Positions 33,552 through 42,800 of a DNA stretch of 64,000 nucleotides are shown here, in pieces. How positions within the stretch are numbered: the first letter of the stretch is position 1; the number at the start of each line of letters is the position of its first letter. A program made the translations under genes and the position numbers. The notes under the pieces were generated by a model. The model did not search any database. It was not told where the DNA came from and saw only the letters and a list, made by a program, of their open reading frames with translations. This DNA is from Acidimicrobiales bacterium (GTDB taxonomy: Bacteria; Actinomycetota; Acidimicrobiia; Acidimicrobiales; SKKL01), in the NCBI GenBank assembly GCA_034521975.1, contig JAXHLR010000005.1, positions 186,001-250,000 of the forward strand, read 5' to 3'.

Positions 33552-33653
33552 CTATTTGCCCTTGGCTCGACGCTGGAAGCGAGTCCGCTTCAGCATCTTG
33601 CGGTGCTTCTTCTTGCGCATGCGCTTGCGGCGCTTCTTGACCAGCGATCCCAT
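33552..33653 (-). CDS. Small ribosomal protein bS22 (AURKAIP1/COX24-domain type)
   Basis: 33 residues: MGSLVKKRRKRMRKKKHR then KMLKRTRFQRRAKGK. The KKRRKRMxKKKHRK core is that of the actinobacterial AURKAIP1/COX24-domain protein, identified as bS22 in mycobacterial 30S subunits. It is too short for most gene finders. A TACCGT box ten bases before the ATG suggests a very short or no leader. It is convergent with ispE and upstream of tRNA-Gln on the opposite strand. Confidence 0.85.
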   Translation of the reverse strand: MGSLVKKRRKRMRKKKHRKMLKRTRFQRRAKGK

Positions 33654-33729
33654 GAGGCTGTGCACGGTAGCGGTCAGCGGACCGATCGTGCGAACCGAGC
33701 TCGCAGAGGCGGTAGCGTCGGGGGACCGA

Positions 33730-33802
33730 TCGCGGGTAGTTCAATCGGCAGAACGCCTGACTTTGGATCAGGAGGTTGGAGGTTCGAGCCCTCCCCCGCG
33801 AG
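33730..33802 (+). tRNA. tRNA-Gln (anticodon TTG)
   Basis: Acceptor TCGCGGG (33730-33736) pairs with CCCGCGA (33795-33801), discriminator G. The D stem is GTTC/GAAC. The anticodon stem CCTGA/TCAGG holds the loop CTTTGGA, giving TTG. The T arm is GGAGG-TTCGAGC-CCTCC. No CCA is encoded. A TAGCGT box upstream is a possible promoter element. Confidence 0.96.
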
Positions 33803-33827
33803 CTCGAGCACGGAGCCGTTCGGCCCA

Positions 33828-33855
33828 TTGACTGGGTAGCGACGGGCGGTAACCT
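33828..33855 (+). promoter_or_regulatory. Promoter of the intergenic 6C-like RNA
   Basis: TTGACT (33828-33833), a 16-bp spacer and TAACCT (33850-33855). By eye this is the closest sigma70 match in the window, yet no gene follows on the plus strand. Confidence 0.5.
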
Positions 33856-33861
33856 CAGGGA

Positions 33862-33990
33862 TCCACGCCACAACAGCTTCCCCCTGGGTGGCGTGGTGCG
33901 CTCCCCCCAATGGTGCGCATGCTTGTTGGGTTGGGAGACCGGGCGGTGGGCATCGTTCGAACGGTGGCCTGCCGCCCGGCCCAACCCGCT
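33862..33990 (+). ncRNA. Candidate small RNA, 6C-like (two C-rich-loop hairpins plus terminal stem)
   Basis: Downstream of a good promoter lie three hairpins in a row. Hairpin 1 is CACGCCAC/GTGGCGTG (33864-33871, 33888-33895), with five consecutive C in the loop. Hairpin 2 is TGCGC/GCGCA (33897-33901, 33915-33919), with six consecutive C in the loop. The third is a long stem of GGGTTGGG...CCGGGCGG with CCGCCCGG-CCCAACCC (33928-33987). Two C-loop hairpins followed by a terminator-like stem is the published architecture of actinobacterial 6C RNA (Rfam). The match is structural, made by eye, not by covariance model. No T-run follows the last stem. Plus-strand coding frames here have no support. 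Confidence 0.5.
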
Positions 33991-34011
33991 ACTCGGCGTG
34001 CTGCGCAGCGC

Positions 34012-34028
34012 GAAGCCGGTTGGGCTTC
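34012..34028 (-). terminator. Small hairpin at the end of the GGDEF gene
   Basis: GAAGCC (34012-34017), loop GGTTG and GGCTTC (34023-34028) overlap the minus-strand gene's stop. There is no T-tract; a weak terminator candidate. Confidence 0.25.
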
Positions 34029-35148
34029 ACCGACGATGATCGTGTCGACGGGTCACACGGCTGATGACCCGCAGCGGCGCGGTCGCCAGCGTGCACGCGG
34101 CGTCCACCACCGCGTCGATCTCGTCGCCGAGCCCGCCGGGTGGCCGTGGTGGGGATGGGTCCGCGTGCTGCGCCTCGGTCCGGTGCAGTCGCTTCGACGC
34201 GTACATCTCCAGGTCGGCTCGCCGCCACGCCTCGTGCAGATCTCCACCCGGAGGGCACTCCGCCGCTCCGATCGAGGCCGCCAACCCCGCTTGGTCGACG
34301 CTCGCCCTGAGACGCGCAGCCAGCCCTTCGCCGGTGCCGGGTGCCGAACCTGGGGCCAGCAGGGCGAACTCGTCTCCACCCAGGCGGGCGACAACATCAT
34401 CGGCTCGGGCGGTGGTGCTGATGCAGCGGGCCAACGACCGGATCTGTTCGTCCCCGTAGGCGTGCCCGAGCCGGTCGTTGGTCTCCTTCAGGTCGTCCAG
34501 ATCGATCACCAGGACCGACGCCGCCTGGTCCAGGGTCCGACACCGCATCGCCTCCCGCTGGATGGCCTCGTCCCATCCGGCCCGGTTCAACACGCCGGTC
34601 ATGCCGTCTCGCTGGCGCTGTTCCACCGCCTCCAGCACCTGGATCTGGGCCTGGTCGCTCGCCTCCTGCAACGCCAGCAGCGATCCCACCAATCCGCCCA
34701 ACACCTCGACCGTCTCGAGCTCGTCGACCAGCGACGGATCGCTGGGTTCGGGGTCGATCCCACACAGCACACCCAGGACCTCGCCCGAGGGCACCCGCAG
34801 TGGGGTCCCCACGAACGAACCCACCACGAACTCGCTCGCGGTGGCCGCCGCCGCGAGCTCAGGCGCCGCTGACACGTCGGGGGCGACCGCCGGTACGGCA
34901 TCGGACAGCGCCGCCGCGCAGAACGACTCCGCCCAACCCAACACCTCGTCGCCAACCTCGCCGTGCTGGGTCCGGTCGATCATGCGGACAGCGATCGTCT
35001 CCCCACCCGTTCGGGTGACCAGCCACAGGCCCAGCCCGAGTCGACGAGCCAGTAGCGACAAGACCCGGTCGACGGCGGTCTCCACCACCCCCGTCAGCGT
35101 CAGATCGACCTCAGGTGCACTGCTGCGCCGTGGCCACGAATCCTCCAT
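34027..35148 (-). CDS. GAF-GGDEF diguanylate cyclase
   Basis: Soluble 373-aa protein. A GAF-like sensor (about 15-165) and a short helical linker lead into a GGDEF domain with an intact active site ARLGGDEF (~254), so it should make c-di-GMP. The RxxD product-inhibition site (RADD, five residues before GGDEF) is present. GMTGVLNRAGWDE is the domain start. No membrane segment and no EAL domain. Upstream TACTGT five bases before the ATG suggests a leaderless mRNA. A proline-rich tail follows the domain. Confidence 0.9.
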   Translation of the reverse strand: MEDSWPRRSSAPEVDLTLTGVVETAVDRVLSLLARRLGLGLWLVTRTGGETIAVRMIDRTQHGEVGDEVLGWAESFCAAALSDAVPAVAPDVSAAPELAAAATASEFVVGSFVGTPLRVPSGEVLGVLCGIDPEPSDPSLVDELETVEVLGGLVGSLLALQEASDQAQIQVLEAVEQRQRDGMTGVLNRAGWDEAIQREAMRCRTLDQAASVLVIDLDDLKETNDRLGHAYGDEQIRSLARCISTTARADDVVARLGGDEFALLAPGSAPGTGEGLAARLRASVDQAGLAASIGAAECPPGGDLHEAWRRADLEMYASKRLHRTEAQHADPSPPRPPGGLGDEIDAVVDAACTLATAPLRVISRVTRRHDHRR

Positions 35149-35206
35149 CGGTCACAGTATCGGCTCCTCAACTGCCAGTTTCGTGGGCCATTCGGACCCT
35201 TCGCGC

Positions 35207-36250
35207 TCAGGACCGGGTGAGCACGACCTTCAATGCACCGGTCTCGCCGGCGCGTTCGAACACGTCGTAGGCCTCCATGAAGTCGTCGAGGGCGAAGCGG
35301 TGGGTCACGAACTGTCCCGGTTCGACCTGGTGGCCGGTGATCAGGCGCAGCAGGGTCGGCGTGGAGTAGGTGTCGACCAGGCCGGTCGTGATGGTGACGT
35401 TGCGGATCCACAGCTCCTCGAGGTGCAGGGTCGCCGGCTCGCCGTGCACTCCGATGTTGGGGACCCGGCCACCGGGACGGATGAGCTGGGTGCACAGCTC
35501 GAAGGTCGCGGGGATGCCGACCGCTTCGATCGCCACGTCGGCGCCGAGGCCGTCGGTGAGGCCCTTCACGACCTCGTGGGGGTCCTGGTTCGAGTTGTTG
35601 ACCGTCACGTCGGCCCCGAACTGCTTGGCTGCCTCGAGGCGGTTGTCGGCGAGATCGATGGCGACGATGTGGGACGGGTTGAACAGGCGAGCGCCCATGA
35701 TGGCGGCCAGCCCGATGGGGCCGGCACCGACCACCGCCACGGTGTCGCCGGGTGAGACCGCCCCGTTGAGCACGCCGACCTCATAGCCGGTGGGAAGGAT
35801 GTCGGCCAGCATCAACACCTCTTCGTCGCTGACGCCTTCGGGCACCGGGTAGGTCGAGGTGTCGGCGAAGGGGACCCGCACCCGTTCGGCCTGGGTGCCG
35901 TCGATGAGGTGGCCGAGGATCCAGCCGCCACCGCCGATGCACTGCCCATAGCTTCCTTCGCGGCAGTAGCGGCACGCGCCGCAGGCGGTGATGCAGGAGA
36001 CCAGCACCCGGTCGCCCACGGCGACGTTCTTCACCGCCGAGCCGACCTGCTCGACCGTGCCGACCGCTTCGTGGCCGAGGACGCGGCCGTCGGTCACCGC
36101 GGGAACATCGCCTTTGAGGATGTGCAGGTCGGTGCCGCAGATGGTCACCGCGTCGACCCTCACCACGGCGTCGGTGTCGGCCTCGAGGCCAGGGTCGGGG
36201 ACCTCCTCCCATGCCTTGTTGCCCGGGCCGTGGTAGACGATGGCTCGCAT
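35207..36250 (-). CDS. Zinc-dependent alcohol dehydrogenase (MDR family)
   Basis: 347-aa medium-chain dehydrogenase. Catalytic zinc ligands are C38 (TICGTDLH) and H60-E61 (LGHEAVG). The structural zinc cysteines C90, C93, C96 and C104 are intact (CGACRYCREGSYGQC). The Rossmann motif is VVGAGPIGLAAI near 175. The overall pattern resembles class III-like/Tdh-like actinobacterial alcohol dehydrogenases; the substrate is unknown. GGGGAGA precedes the ATG. It stands alone. Confidence 0.88.
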   Translation of the reverse strand: MRAIVYHGPGNKAWEEVPDPGLEADTDAVVRVDAVTICGTDLHILKGDVPAVTDGRVLGHEAVGTVEQVGSAVKNVAVGDRVLVSCITACGACRYCREGSYGQCIGGGGWILGHLIDGTQAERVRVPFADTSTYPVPEGVSDEEVLMLADILPTGYEVGVLNGAVSPGDTVAVVGAGPIGLAAIMGARLFNPSHIVAIDLADNRLEAAKQFGADVTVNNSNQDPHEVVKGLTDGLGADVAIEAVGIPATFELCTQLIRPGGRVPNIGVHGEPATLHLEELWIRNVTITTGLVDTYSTPTLLRLITGHQVEPGQFVTHRFALDDFMEAYDVFERAGETGALKVVLTRS

Positions 36251-36342
36251 GGTGGATCTCCCCGAGGTGGGATGGTTTCTGATCGCCTGCTCTTACCCGA
36301 ACGCTCCTCGCTTCACACCACCGTCCGTGACACGATGAACCC

Positions 36343-37470
36343 ATGAGCACTCCTCGCCTGTCCGCTGTGATCCTCGCTGCGGGAGAGGGCACCCGGATGC
36401 GCTCCGATCGGCCCAAACCCCTGCACCTGCTGTGTGGCAAGGCGATGCTGCTCTATGTGATCGACGCGCTGGCCGCGTGCGACATCGGCCGGGCGGTGGT
36501 CGTGGTGGGCCACGGCGCCGAGCAGGTGACCAAGAAGCTCCAGGAGCAGGGTCCCGACCTCATGTTGGACTTCGTCGAGCAGCGTGTGCAGCGGGGCACC
36601 GGCGACGCGGTCAGCGTTGGGCTCACCGCCTTCGGCGACGAGGTCATCGATGACGACCTCGACCTGCTCGTGCTGCCGGGCGACACGCCGCTGCTGCGCC
36701 CCGAGACCCTCGCCGCTCTGGTCGACGCGCACCGTTCGAGCGGTGCCGCCTGCACGATCCTCACCGCCCGTCTCGACGATCCCACCGGCTATGGCCGCAT
36801 CGTGCGGGGCAAGGAAGACGTCGTCCGCCGCGTCGTCGAGCAGTCCGACGCGACCGACGACGAGCTGGCCATCGACGAGATCAACACCGGCATCTACTGC
36901 TTCCGGCGCAGCCTGCTCGCCCCGTCGCTGCGCCGGCTGAGTCCCGAGAACGCCCAGGGCGAGTACTACCTCACCGACGTGGTGTCGGTGCTGGCCGAGG
37001 CGGGGCACCCGGTTGCCACCTTCGTGGCACCCGACGCGGCCGAGACCCACGGTGTGAACGATCGGATGCAGCTGGCCGCCGCCGAGGCCGAGCTGCGGGC
37101 CCGCACCAACCGGGCCTGGTTGCGGCGCGGGGTCACCATGGTCGACCCCGCTGACACCTACGTCGACGCGACCGTCGAACTGGCGGCCGACGTGACGCTG
37201 TTCCCCGGTGTCGTGGTCCAGGGACGCACCGTGGTCGGCCCCAACTCCGAGATCGGTCCCGGTACGCGCCTGGTGGACTGCGTCGTGGGCACAGGCGTCT
37301 CGATCGACCAGACGGTGGCCCGCGACGCCGAGATCGGCGACGGGGCGCGCGTCGGCCCGTTCGCGGTGCTCGAGCCCGGAGCACAGATCCCGGCTGGCGC
37401 GGTCACCGGCGCGTTCTACACTGCGGGCGACAGCGAGGCACCGAGCCCCGCCGTGCTCGACGACAGCTGA
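36343..37470 (+). CDS. glmU: GlmU-like UDP-GlcNAc pyrophosphorylase with truncated left-handed beta-helix
   Basis: The N-terminal uridylyltransferase is complete: LAAGEGTRMRSDRPKPLH (11-28), VLPGDTPLL and the EINTGIYCF block. The C-terminal hexapeptide helix starts (VDPADTYVD, LFPGVVVQG, IGPGTRLVD) but stops after about four coils at GPFAVLEPGAQ. The chain is 375 aa, against about 455-495 in complete GlmU. The acetyl-CoA site and the catalytic His, Lys, Tyr and Asn are missing, and the arginine of the xPFxxLRPG block is Glu. It should make UDP-GlcNAc but not acetylate GlcN-1-P. Confidence 0.85.
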   Translation: MSTPRLSAVILAAGEGTRMRSDRPKPLHLLCGKAMLLYVIDALAACDIGRAVVVVGHGAEQVTKKLQEQGPDLMLDFVEQRVQRGTGDAVSVGLTAFGDEVIDDDLDLLVLPGDTPLLRPETLAALVDAHRSSGAACTILTARLDDPTGYGRIVRGKEDVVRRVVEQSDATDDELAIDEINTGIYCFRRSLLAPSLRRLSPENAQGEYYLTDVVSVLAEAGHPVATFVAPDAAETHGVNDRMQLAAAEAELRARTNRAWLRRGVTMVDPADTYVDATVELAADVTLFPGVVVQGRTVVGPNSEIGPGTRLVDCVVGTGVSIDQTVARDAEIGDGARVGPFAVLEPGAQIPAGAVTGAFYTAGDSEAPSPAVLDDS

Positions 37471-37488
37471 CAGACAAGGCACAACACC

Positions 37489-38469
37489 ATGGAGCTGGTC
37501 ACCAAGAAGAAGCTGGCGCTGATCGCCGGCCGAGCCAACGTCGAGCTGGCCGAGGAGGTGGCCGCCCACCTGGGGACCCCGCTGCTCGACGCGCACTGCT
37601 CCGAGTTCGCCAACGGAGAGCTGCACTGCAAGATCGAATCGTCGGTGCGGGGAACCGACGTGTTCATCATGCAGAGCCACCTCAGCTACGAGGGCATGAG
37701 CGTCAACGACACGATCATGGAGCACCTGATCATGGTCGACGCCGCTCGGCGGGCCTCGGCCAAGCGCATCACCGTCGTCATGCCCTTCTACGGCTACGGC
37801 CGTCAGGACCGCAAGTCGGCAGGGCGCGAGCCCATCACCGCCCGCATGATCGCCGACATGTTCGCCGTCGCCGGCGCGCAACGGCTGATGTCGGTCGACC
37901 TCCACTCCGGTCAGATCCAGGGCTTCTTCAACGGCCCGGTCGACCACCTCACCGCCATGCCGGTCCTGGTCGACTACATGAAGACCCTGGGCGAGGACCT
38001 GGTCGTGGTGTCGCCCGACGCCGGTCGGGTCAAGGTCGCCGAGCGCTACTCCAACACGTTGCACGCCGACCTCGCCATCATCCACAAGCGTCGACTCAAG
38101 GACGCGAAGAACGCGGTCGAGGCACGCGACGTGATCGGCGACGTCGCCGGCCGCACCTGCGTGCTCATCGACGACATGATCGACACCGCGGGCACCATCG
38201 TCGCCGCCGCCGAGCAGCTCCACGAGAAGGGCGCGGCCCGGGTCGTGGCGGCCACGACCCACGGCGTGTTCTCGGGTCCGGCCATCGACCGTTTGAAGAA
38301 CTCGGCGATCGAGCGGATCGTTGTCACCAACACCTTGCCGCTGTCCGCCGACAAGCAGCTCGACAAGATCGAGGTGGTGTCGGTGGCCAACATCATCGCC
38401 GACGCCATCGACGCGGTGTTCGAGGACACGTCGGTCAGCGAGATATTCGACGGCCAGAACCAGAGCTGA
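37489..38469 (+). CDS. prs: Ribose-phosphate pyrophosphokinase
   Basis: Makes PRPP from ribose 5-phosphate and ATP for nucleotide, His and Trp synthesis, and for the phosphoribosyltransferase Upp in this window. The flexible loop KSAGREPITARM, metal-binding DLHSGQIQGFF and PRPP loop LIDDMIDTAGT are visible. At 326 aa it is class I. It follows glmU by 18 bp, the usual gram-positive order glmU-prs-rplY-pth. Confidence 0.96.
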   Translation: MELVTKKKLALIAGRANVELAEEVAAHLGTPLLDAHCSEFANGELHCKIESSVRGTDVFIMQSHLSYEGMSVNDTIMEHLIMVDAARRASAKRITVVMPFYGYGRQDRKSAGREPITARMIADMFAVAGAQRLMSVDLHSGQIQGFFNGPVDHLTAMPVLVDYMKTLGEDLVVVSPDAGRVKVAERYSNTLHADLAIIHKRRLKDAKNAVEARDVIGDVAGRTCVLIDDMIDTAGTIVAAAEQLHEKGAARVVAATTHGVFSGPAIDRLKNSAIERIVVTNTLPLSADKQLDKIEVVSVANIIADAIDAVFEDTSVSEIFDGQNQS

Positions 38470-38491
38470 ACCGGCCTGGCCCACCGGCGGG

Positions 38492-38522
38492 TTGGTGATC
38501 GGGTCGCTCGACCGCGTACACT
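38492..38522 (+). promoter_or_regulatory. Promoter before rplY
   Basis: TTGGTG (38492-38497), a 19-bp spacer and TACACT (38517-38522), giving a leader of about 60 nt with AGGAG near 38576. Confidence 0.4.
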
Positions 38523-38590
38523 GGCCGACTGCCTCGGGGCCGTGTCGCGGTCCCGACCTGTTCTCGTGTCGCCCAGGAGCGCCTCTCACC

Positions 38591-39253
38591 ATGGATGTCA
38601 CCCTCACGGCCACCACCGGCCGCACCACCGGAACCCGGCCGTCGCGACGGCTCCGGGCCGAGGGGCTGGTCCCCGGCTCGCTCTATGGCCTGGGCAAGGA
38701 TCCGGTCACCCTCGCCGTCGACTACCGCGAGCTGCGCCAGGCGCTCACCACCGATGCCGCGCTCAACGCCATCATCACCTTGAAGGTCGGTGGCACCGAC
38801 GAGCTGTGCATCGTCCGCGACCTGCAGCGTCACCCCGTGCGCCACGACGTGGTCCACGTCGAGTTCGTGCGGGTCAACGTCGACGAGGAGATCCTCGTCG
38901 AGGTGCCGATCGTGCTCGAGGGCGAGGCCAAGCAGGTGCTCGACGAGCAGGGCGTGGTCGACCAGGTCGCCTACACGCTGTCGGTGTACTCCAAGCCCAA
39001 CGCCATCCCCAACGAGGTCACCCTCGACGTCTCCGACCTCACCGTCGGCGACACCCTCCAGGTCTCTGACATCACGCTGCCTCCCGGTGCCCGCACCGAG
39101 GCCGACCCCGAGGAGACCATCGTCTCGGCGTCGGTCACCCGGGCCGCGATCGAGGAGGAAGAAGAGGGTGCCGAGGGCGAGGAGGCTGCCGAAGGCGGCG
39201 AGGCTGCCGAGGGTGGCGAGGCCGCTTCGGCCGAGGACGACGACGAGTCCTGA
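38591..39253 (+). CDS. rplY: 50S ribosomal protein bL25 (CTC/TL5 form)
   Basis: Binds 5S rRNA. The N-terminal L25 domain (about 1-95) includes SRRLRAEGLVPGSLYG. A TL5/CTC second domain (about 95-185) follows, then a 30-residue acidic Glu/Ala/Gly tail with repeated EAAEGGE. At 220 aa it is the long CTC form. The ATG at 38591 has CAGGAG upstream. It sits between prs and pth. Confidence 0.93.
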   Translation: MDVTLTATTGRTTGTRPSRRLRAEGLVPGSLYGLGKDPVTLAVDYRELRQALTTDAALNAIITLKVGGTDELCIVRDLQRHPVRHDVVHVEFVRVNVDEEILVEVPIVLEGEAKQVLDEQGVVDQVAYTLSVYSKPNAIPNEVTLDVSDLTVGDTLQVSDITLPPGARTEADPEETIVSASVTRAAIEEEEEGAEGEEAAEGGEAAEGGEAASAEDDDES

Positions 39254-39262
39254 TCGCCGGTC

Positions 39263-39895
39263 ATGAGCCCAGTGGGGCGTCGGCGCACTGACGCCGCTCG
39301 GACCGGGACCCCGGCCGACCTGTTGGTGGTCGGGCTCGGCAACCCTGGCCGGCAGTACCGGCGCACACGCCACAACGTGGGAGCCGAGGTCGTCGAGCTG
39401 CTCGCCGAGCGTCACGACGGCCGGCTCCGCAAGGGCAAGGAGCTGGCGCTGGTCGACGAGGTGCGCGTCGACGGTCGCCGCGTGGCGCTTGCCTTCCCGA
39501 CCACCTACATGAACAACTCGGGCGACTCGGTCGGGCTGCTCGTCCGCCGCTACGGCATCGAAGACCTGTCCCACCTGGTGGTGGTGCACGACGAGCTCGA
39601 TCTTCCGGTCGGGCGCCTCAAGGTCAAGTTCGGGGGTGGGCTGGCCGGCCACAACGGGCTCCGCTCGATCCGTGCCCATCTGAAGACCGCCGACTTCGTC
39701 CGGGTGCGCATCGGTGTCGGCAAACCCCCGTCGGCCGAGCGTGGCGCCGACCACGTGCTGAAGCCGCCGTCCAAGCGTGAGCGCGACGAGCTCGACATCG
39801 TGGTCCAGGAGGCGGCCGACGCGGTGGAGATGATCCTGGTCGAAGGGATCGAGGCAGCCATGGGGCGCTACAACACCGCGCCTGAGGCAGACTGA
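39263..39895 (+). CDS. pth: Peptidyl-tRNA hydrolase
   Basis: Frees tRNA from prematurely released peptidyl-tRNA. Catalytic and substrate residues are in TRHNVG (H37), TTYMNNSGDS and VHDELDLP (Asp), and the GLGNPGRQY opening is canonical. At 210 aa it is normal apart from a ~18-residue basic N-terminal extension. It lies nine bases after rplY and three before mfd. Confidence 0.95.
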   Translation: MSPVGRRRTDAARTGTPADLLVVGLGNPGRQYRRTRHNVGAEVVELLAERHDGRLRKGKELALVDEVRVDGRRVALAFPTTYMNNSGDSVGLLVRRYGIEDLSHLVVVHDELDLPVGRLKVKFGGGLAGHNGLRSIRAHLKTADFVRVRIGVGKPPSAERGADHVLKPPSKRERDELDIVVQEAADAVEMILVEGIEAAMGRYNTAPEAD

Positions 39896-39898
39896 CTC

Positions 39899-42800
39899 GT
39901 GCCGTTCCGCTCACTGCTCGAACAGCTTCGCGACGAACCGGCGGTGGTCCGCACCCTGGGGACCCCGAACGCGGTGCTCGCGGTCCCCGAAGCGGCCCAG
40001 GCGTTCGCCGTCGGCGGCCTGGCGACCCTCGGTGAGCGCCGGCCGTTCGTGGTGTGTGTCCCCACGACCGCCGATGCCGAGCGCCTCGCCGCCGACCTGT
40101 CCACGTTCCTGGGGCCCGACCAGGTGGAGGTGTTCCCCGCGTGGGAGACCCTGCCCTTCGAGCGGGTCAGTCCCAGCGTCGAGACCATGGGCCAGCGGTT
40201 GCGGGTGCTGTGGCACCTCCAGGACCCCGAACGGGCCCCGCAGGTGCTGGTGGCCCCCGTCCGCGCACTGGTCCAGCGCCTCGGGCCCGGCGCCGCCGAG
40301 GTCGAGCCGGTCGTGGTGGGCGTCGGCGACCGGGTGGACTCCGACGACCTCATCGAAGCACTCGTGGCCTCCGGCTACCGGCGCGAGTACCAGGTCGAGC
40401 TGCGGGGCGAGGTGGCGGTGCGGGGCTCGATCGTCGACGTCTACCCCTCCACCGGTGGGGCCCCGATCCGGATCGATCTGTGGGGCGACGAGGTGGACCG
40501 GCTCACCGAGTTCTCGGTCGCCGACCAGCGGTCCACGATCGACCGCTCCGAGGTGGCGATCTTCCCCGCCCGCGAGCTGTTGCCCACCGACGAGGTGCGC
40601 GACCGGGCCGCGGGCCTCGTGGCCTCCGAACCGTGGGGCCGCGAGCACTGGGAGCGACTGGCCGAGGGCCTCGTCTTCGACGGCATGGAGTCGTGGCTCC
40701 CCTGGTTGAGCGAGGAGGAGCAGGTGGTGCTCGACCTGCTGGGCGCCGATGCCCAGATCCTGCTGGTCGACCCCCGCCGGATGCGTGACCGCGCTACCGA
40801 TCTGGCGGCCGAGGAGCTCGATCTGGCGACGACCCTGGCGCGCACCTGGGGCGCGATCGGCGACGACGAGTCCGGCGACGACCGCTTCCCGAGCCTGCAC
40901 GTGCCCTTCGACCGGCTCCTCGGCCGCACCGAGGCGTCGGTGTCGACGCTCACCACCAGCCCCGAGGGCCCCGAGGTCCCCGCGGTCGACGCGCGTGGCT
41001 GGGACCCGGTCGTCGGCGACGGGCAGCGGCTGATCGACCAGGTCAGCGAACTGCTGGCCGGCGGCCACCGAGTGGTGGTGTGTGCCGACGGGTCCGGGTC
41101 GGCCGAGCGTCTCGGTCACCTCATGGCCGACCACGGAGTGCACCTCGCGTCGGTCGACCCGGAGTCGGCCGACAGCCTGGTGCCGGGTGGGTACCTGGCG
41201 GTCGCTCCGCTCGAACGGGGCTTCATCCTGCCGGAGCTGCGGGTCGCGGTGCTGTCCGAGCGCGACCTCACCGGGCGCCGGCGTGCCCATCGCGTCGCCC
41301 GCAAGCGACGCACCGACGCGGCCCGCTTCTTCGACGATCTCGCCCCGGGCGACCACGTCGTCCACCACCAGCACGGAGTCGCCCGCTACGGCGGGATGGT
41401 CAAGCGGGCGATCGGCGGTGTCGAGCGCGACTACCTGCTGCTCGAGTACCGCGGCAACGACAAGGTGTATGTGCCGTCCGAGCAGATCGACGTCGTGCGC
41501 CACTACACCGGTGGGGACAGTCCGACCCTGAGCCGCCTCGGTGGGGGCGAGTGGACCAAGACCAAGGCCCGGGTCCGGTCCGCGGTGCAGGAGATCGCCC
41601 AGGAGCTGGTCGTGCTCTACCAGAAGCGGATCAACACCCCCGGTCACGGCTTCGACCCCGACAGTCCGTGGCAGGCCGAGCTCGAGGACGCCTTCCCCTT
41701 CCAGGAGACCCCCGACCAGCTCCAGGCGATCACCGACGTGAAGGCCGACATGGAGGCCGACCAGCCGATGGACCGCCTCGTGTGCGGCGACGTCGGGTTC
41801 GGCAAGACCGAGGTGGCCATCCGGGCGGTGTTCAAGGCGGTGCAGGACAACAAGCAGGCCGCGGTGCTGGTGCCGACCACCCTGTTGGCCCAGCAGCACT
41901 TCCAGACCTTCAGCGAGCGCTACGCCGGGTTCCCGATCCGGGTCGAGATGCTGTCGCGCTTTCTCACCAACGCCCAGGCCAAGAAGGTCGTCGAGGGGAT
42001 CCGCAGCGGCGAGGTCGATGTCGTGATCGGCACCCACCGGCTCCTGGCCGAAGACCTCGAGTTCAAGGACCTGGGCCTGCTCGTGGTCGACGAGGAGCAG
42101 CGGTTCGGGGTCACCCACAAGGAGCGGATCAAGACCCTCGAGACCGGGGTCGACGTGTTGACCCTCACCGCGACCCCGATCCCACGCACCCTGGAGATGA
42201 GCCTCACCGGCATCCGCGACCTCACCCTGCTCCACACCCCGCCGGCGGAGCGTCAACCCATCCTCACCTATGTCGGCGAGTACGACGAGCGTGCCGTCGC
42301 CGAGGCCATCCGCCGCGAACTCCTGCGTGAGGGTCAGGTCTTCTTCGTGCACAACCGGGTGCGCGACATCGAACAGGCTGCCGCCGAGGTACGCGAGCTG
42401 GTCCCCGAGGCGCGGGTGGCGGTCGCGCACGGCCAGCTCGACGAGGGCACCCTCGAACAGGTCGTGATCGACTTCTGGGAAGGCGACTACGACGTGCTGG
42501 TCTGCACCACCATCATCGAGTCCGGCATCGACATGCCGACCGTGAACACGCTGGTGGTCGACCGGGCCGACCTGCTTGGCCTCGGCCAGCTCCACCAGCT
42601 CCGTGGCCGGGTGGGACGCGCCGGCTCGCGGGCCTACGCCTACCTCTTCAGCCCCAAGGACCGGTCGCTCACCGAAGAGGCCTACGAGCGGCTCAAGACC
42701 ATCGGCGAGTCGACCGACCTGGGGGCGGGCTTCAAGATCGCCATGCGCGACCTCGAGATCCGAGGTGCGGGCAACCTCCTCGGCACCGGCCAGTCGGGCC

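Noticed and set aside
33910-34026. Coding frame across the C-rich hairpin region running into the GGDEF gene antisense
   Set aside because: It spans three stable hairpins and the antisense of a well-supported gene, with no recognisable product.
36313-38628. A 771-codon minus-strand frame opposite glmU and prs
   Set aside because: Same cause; no motif, repeated HRR/VDH-like runs, and both plus-strand genes are intact.
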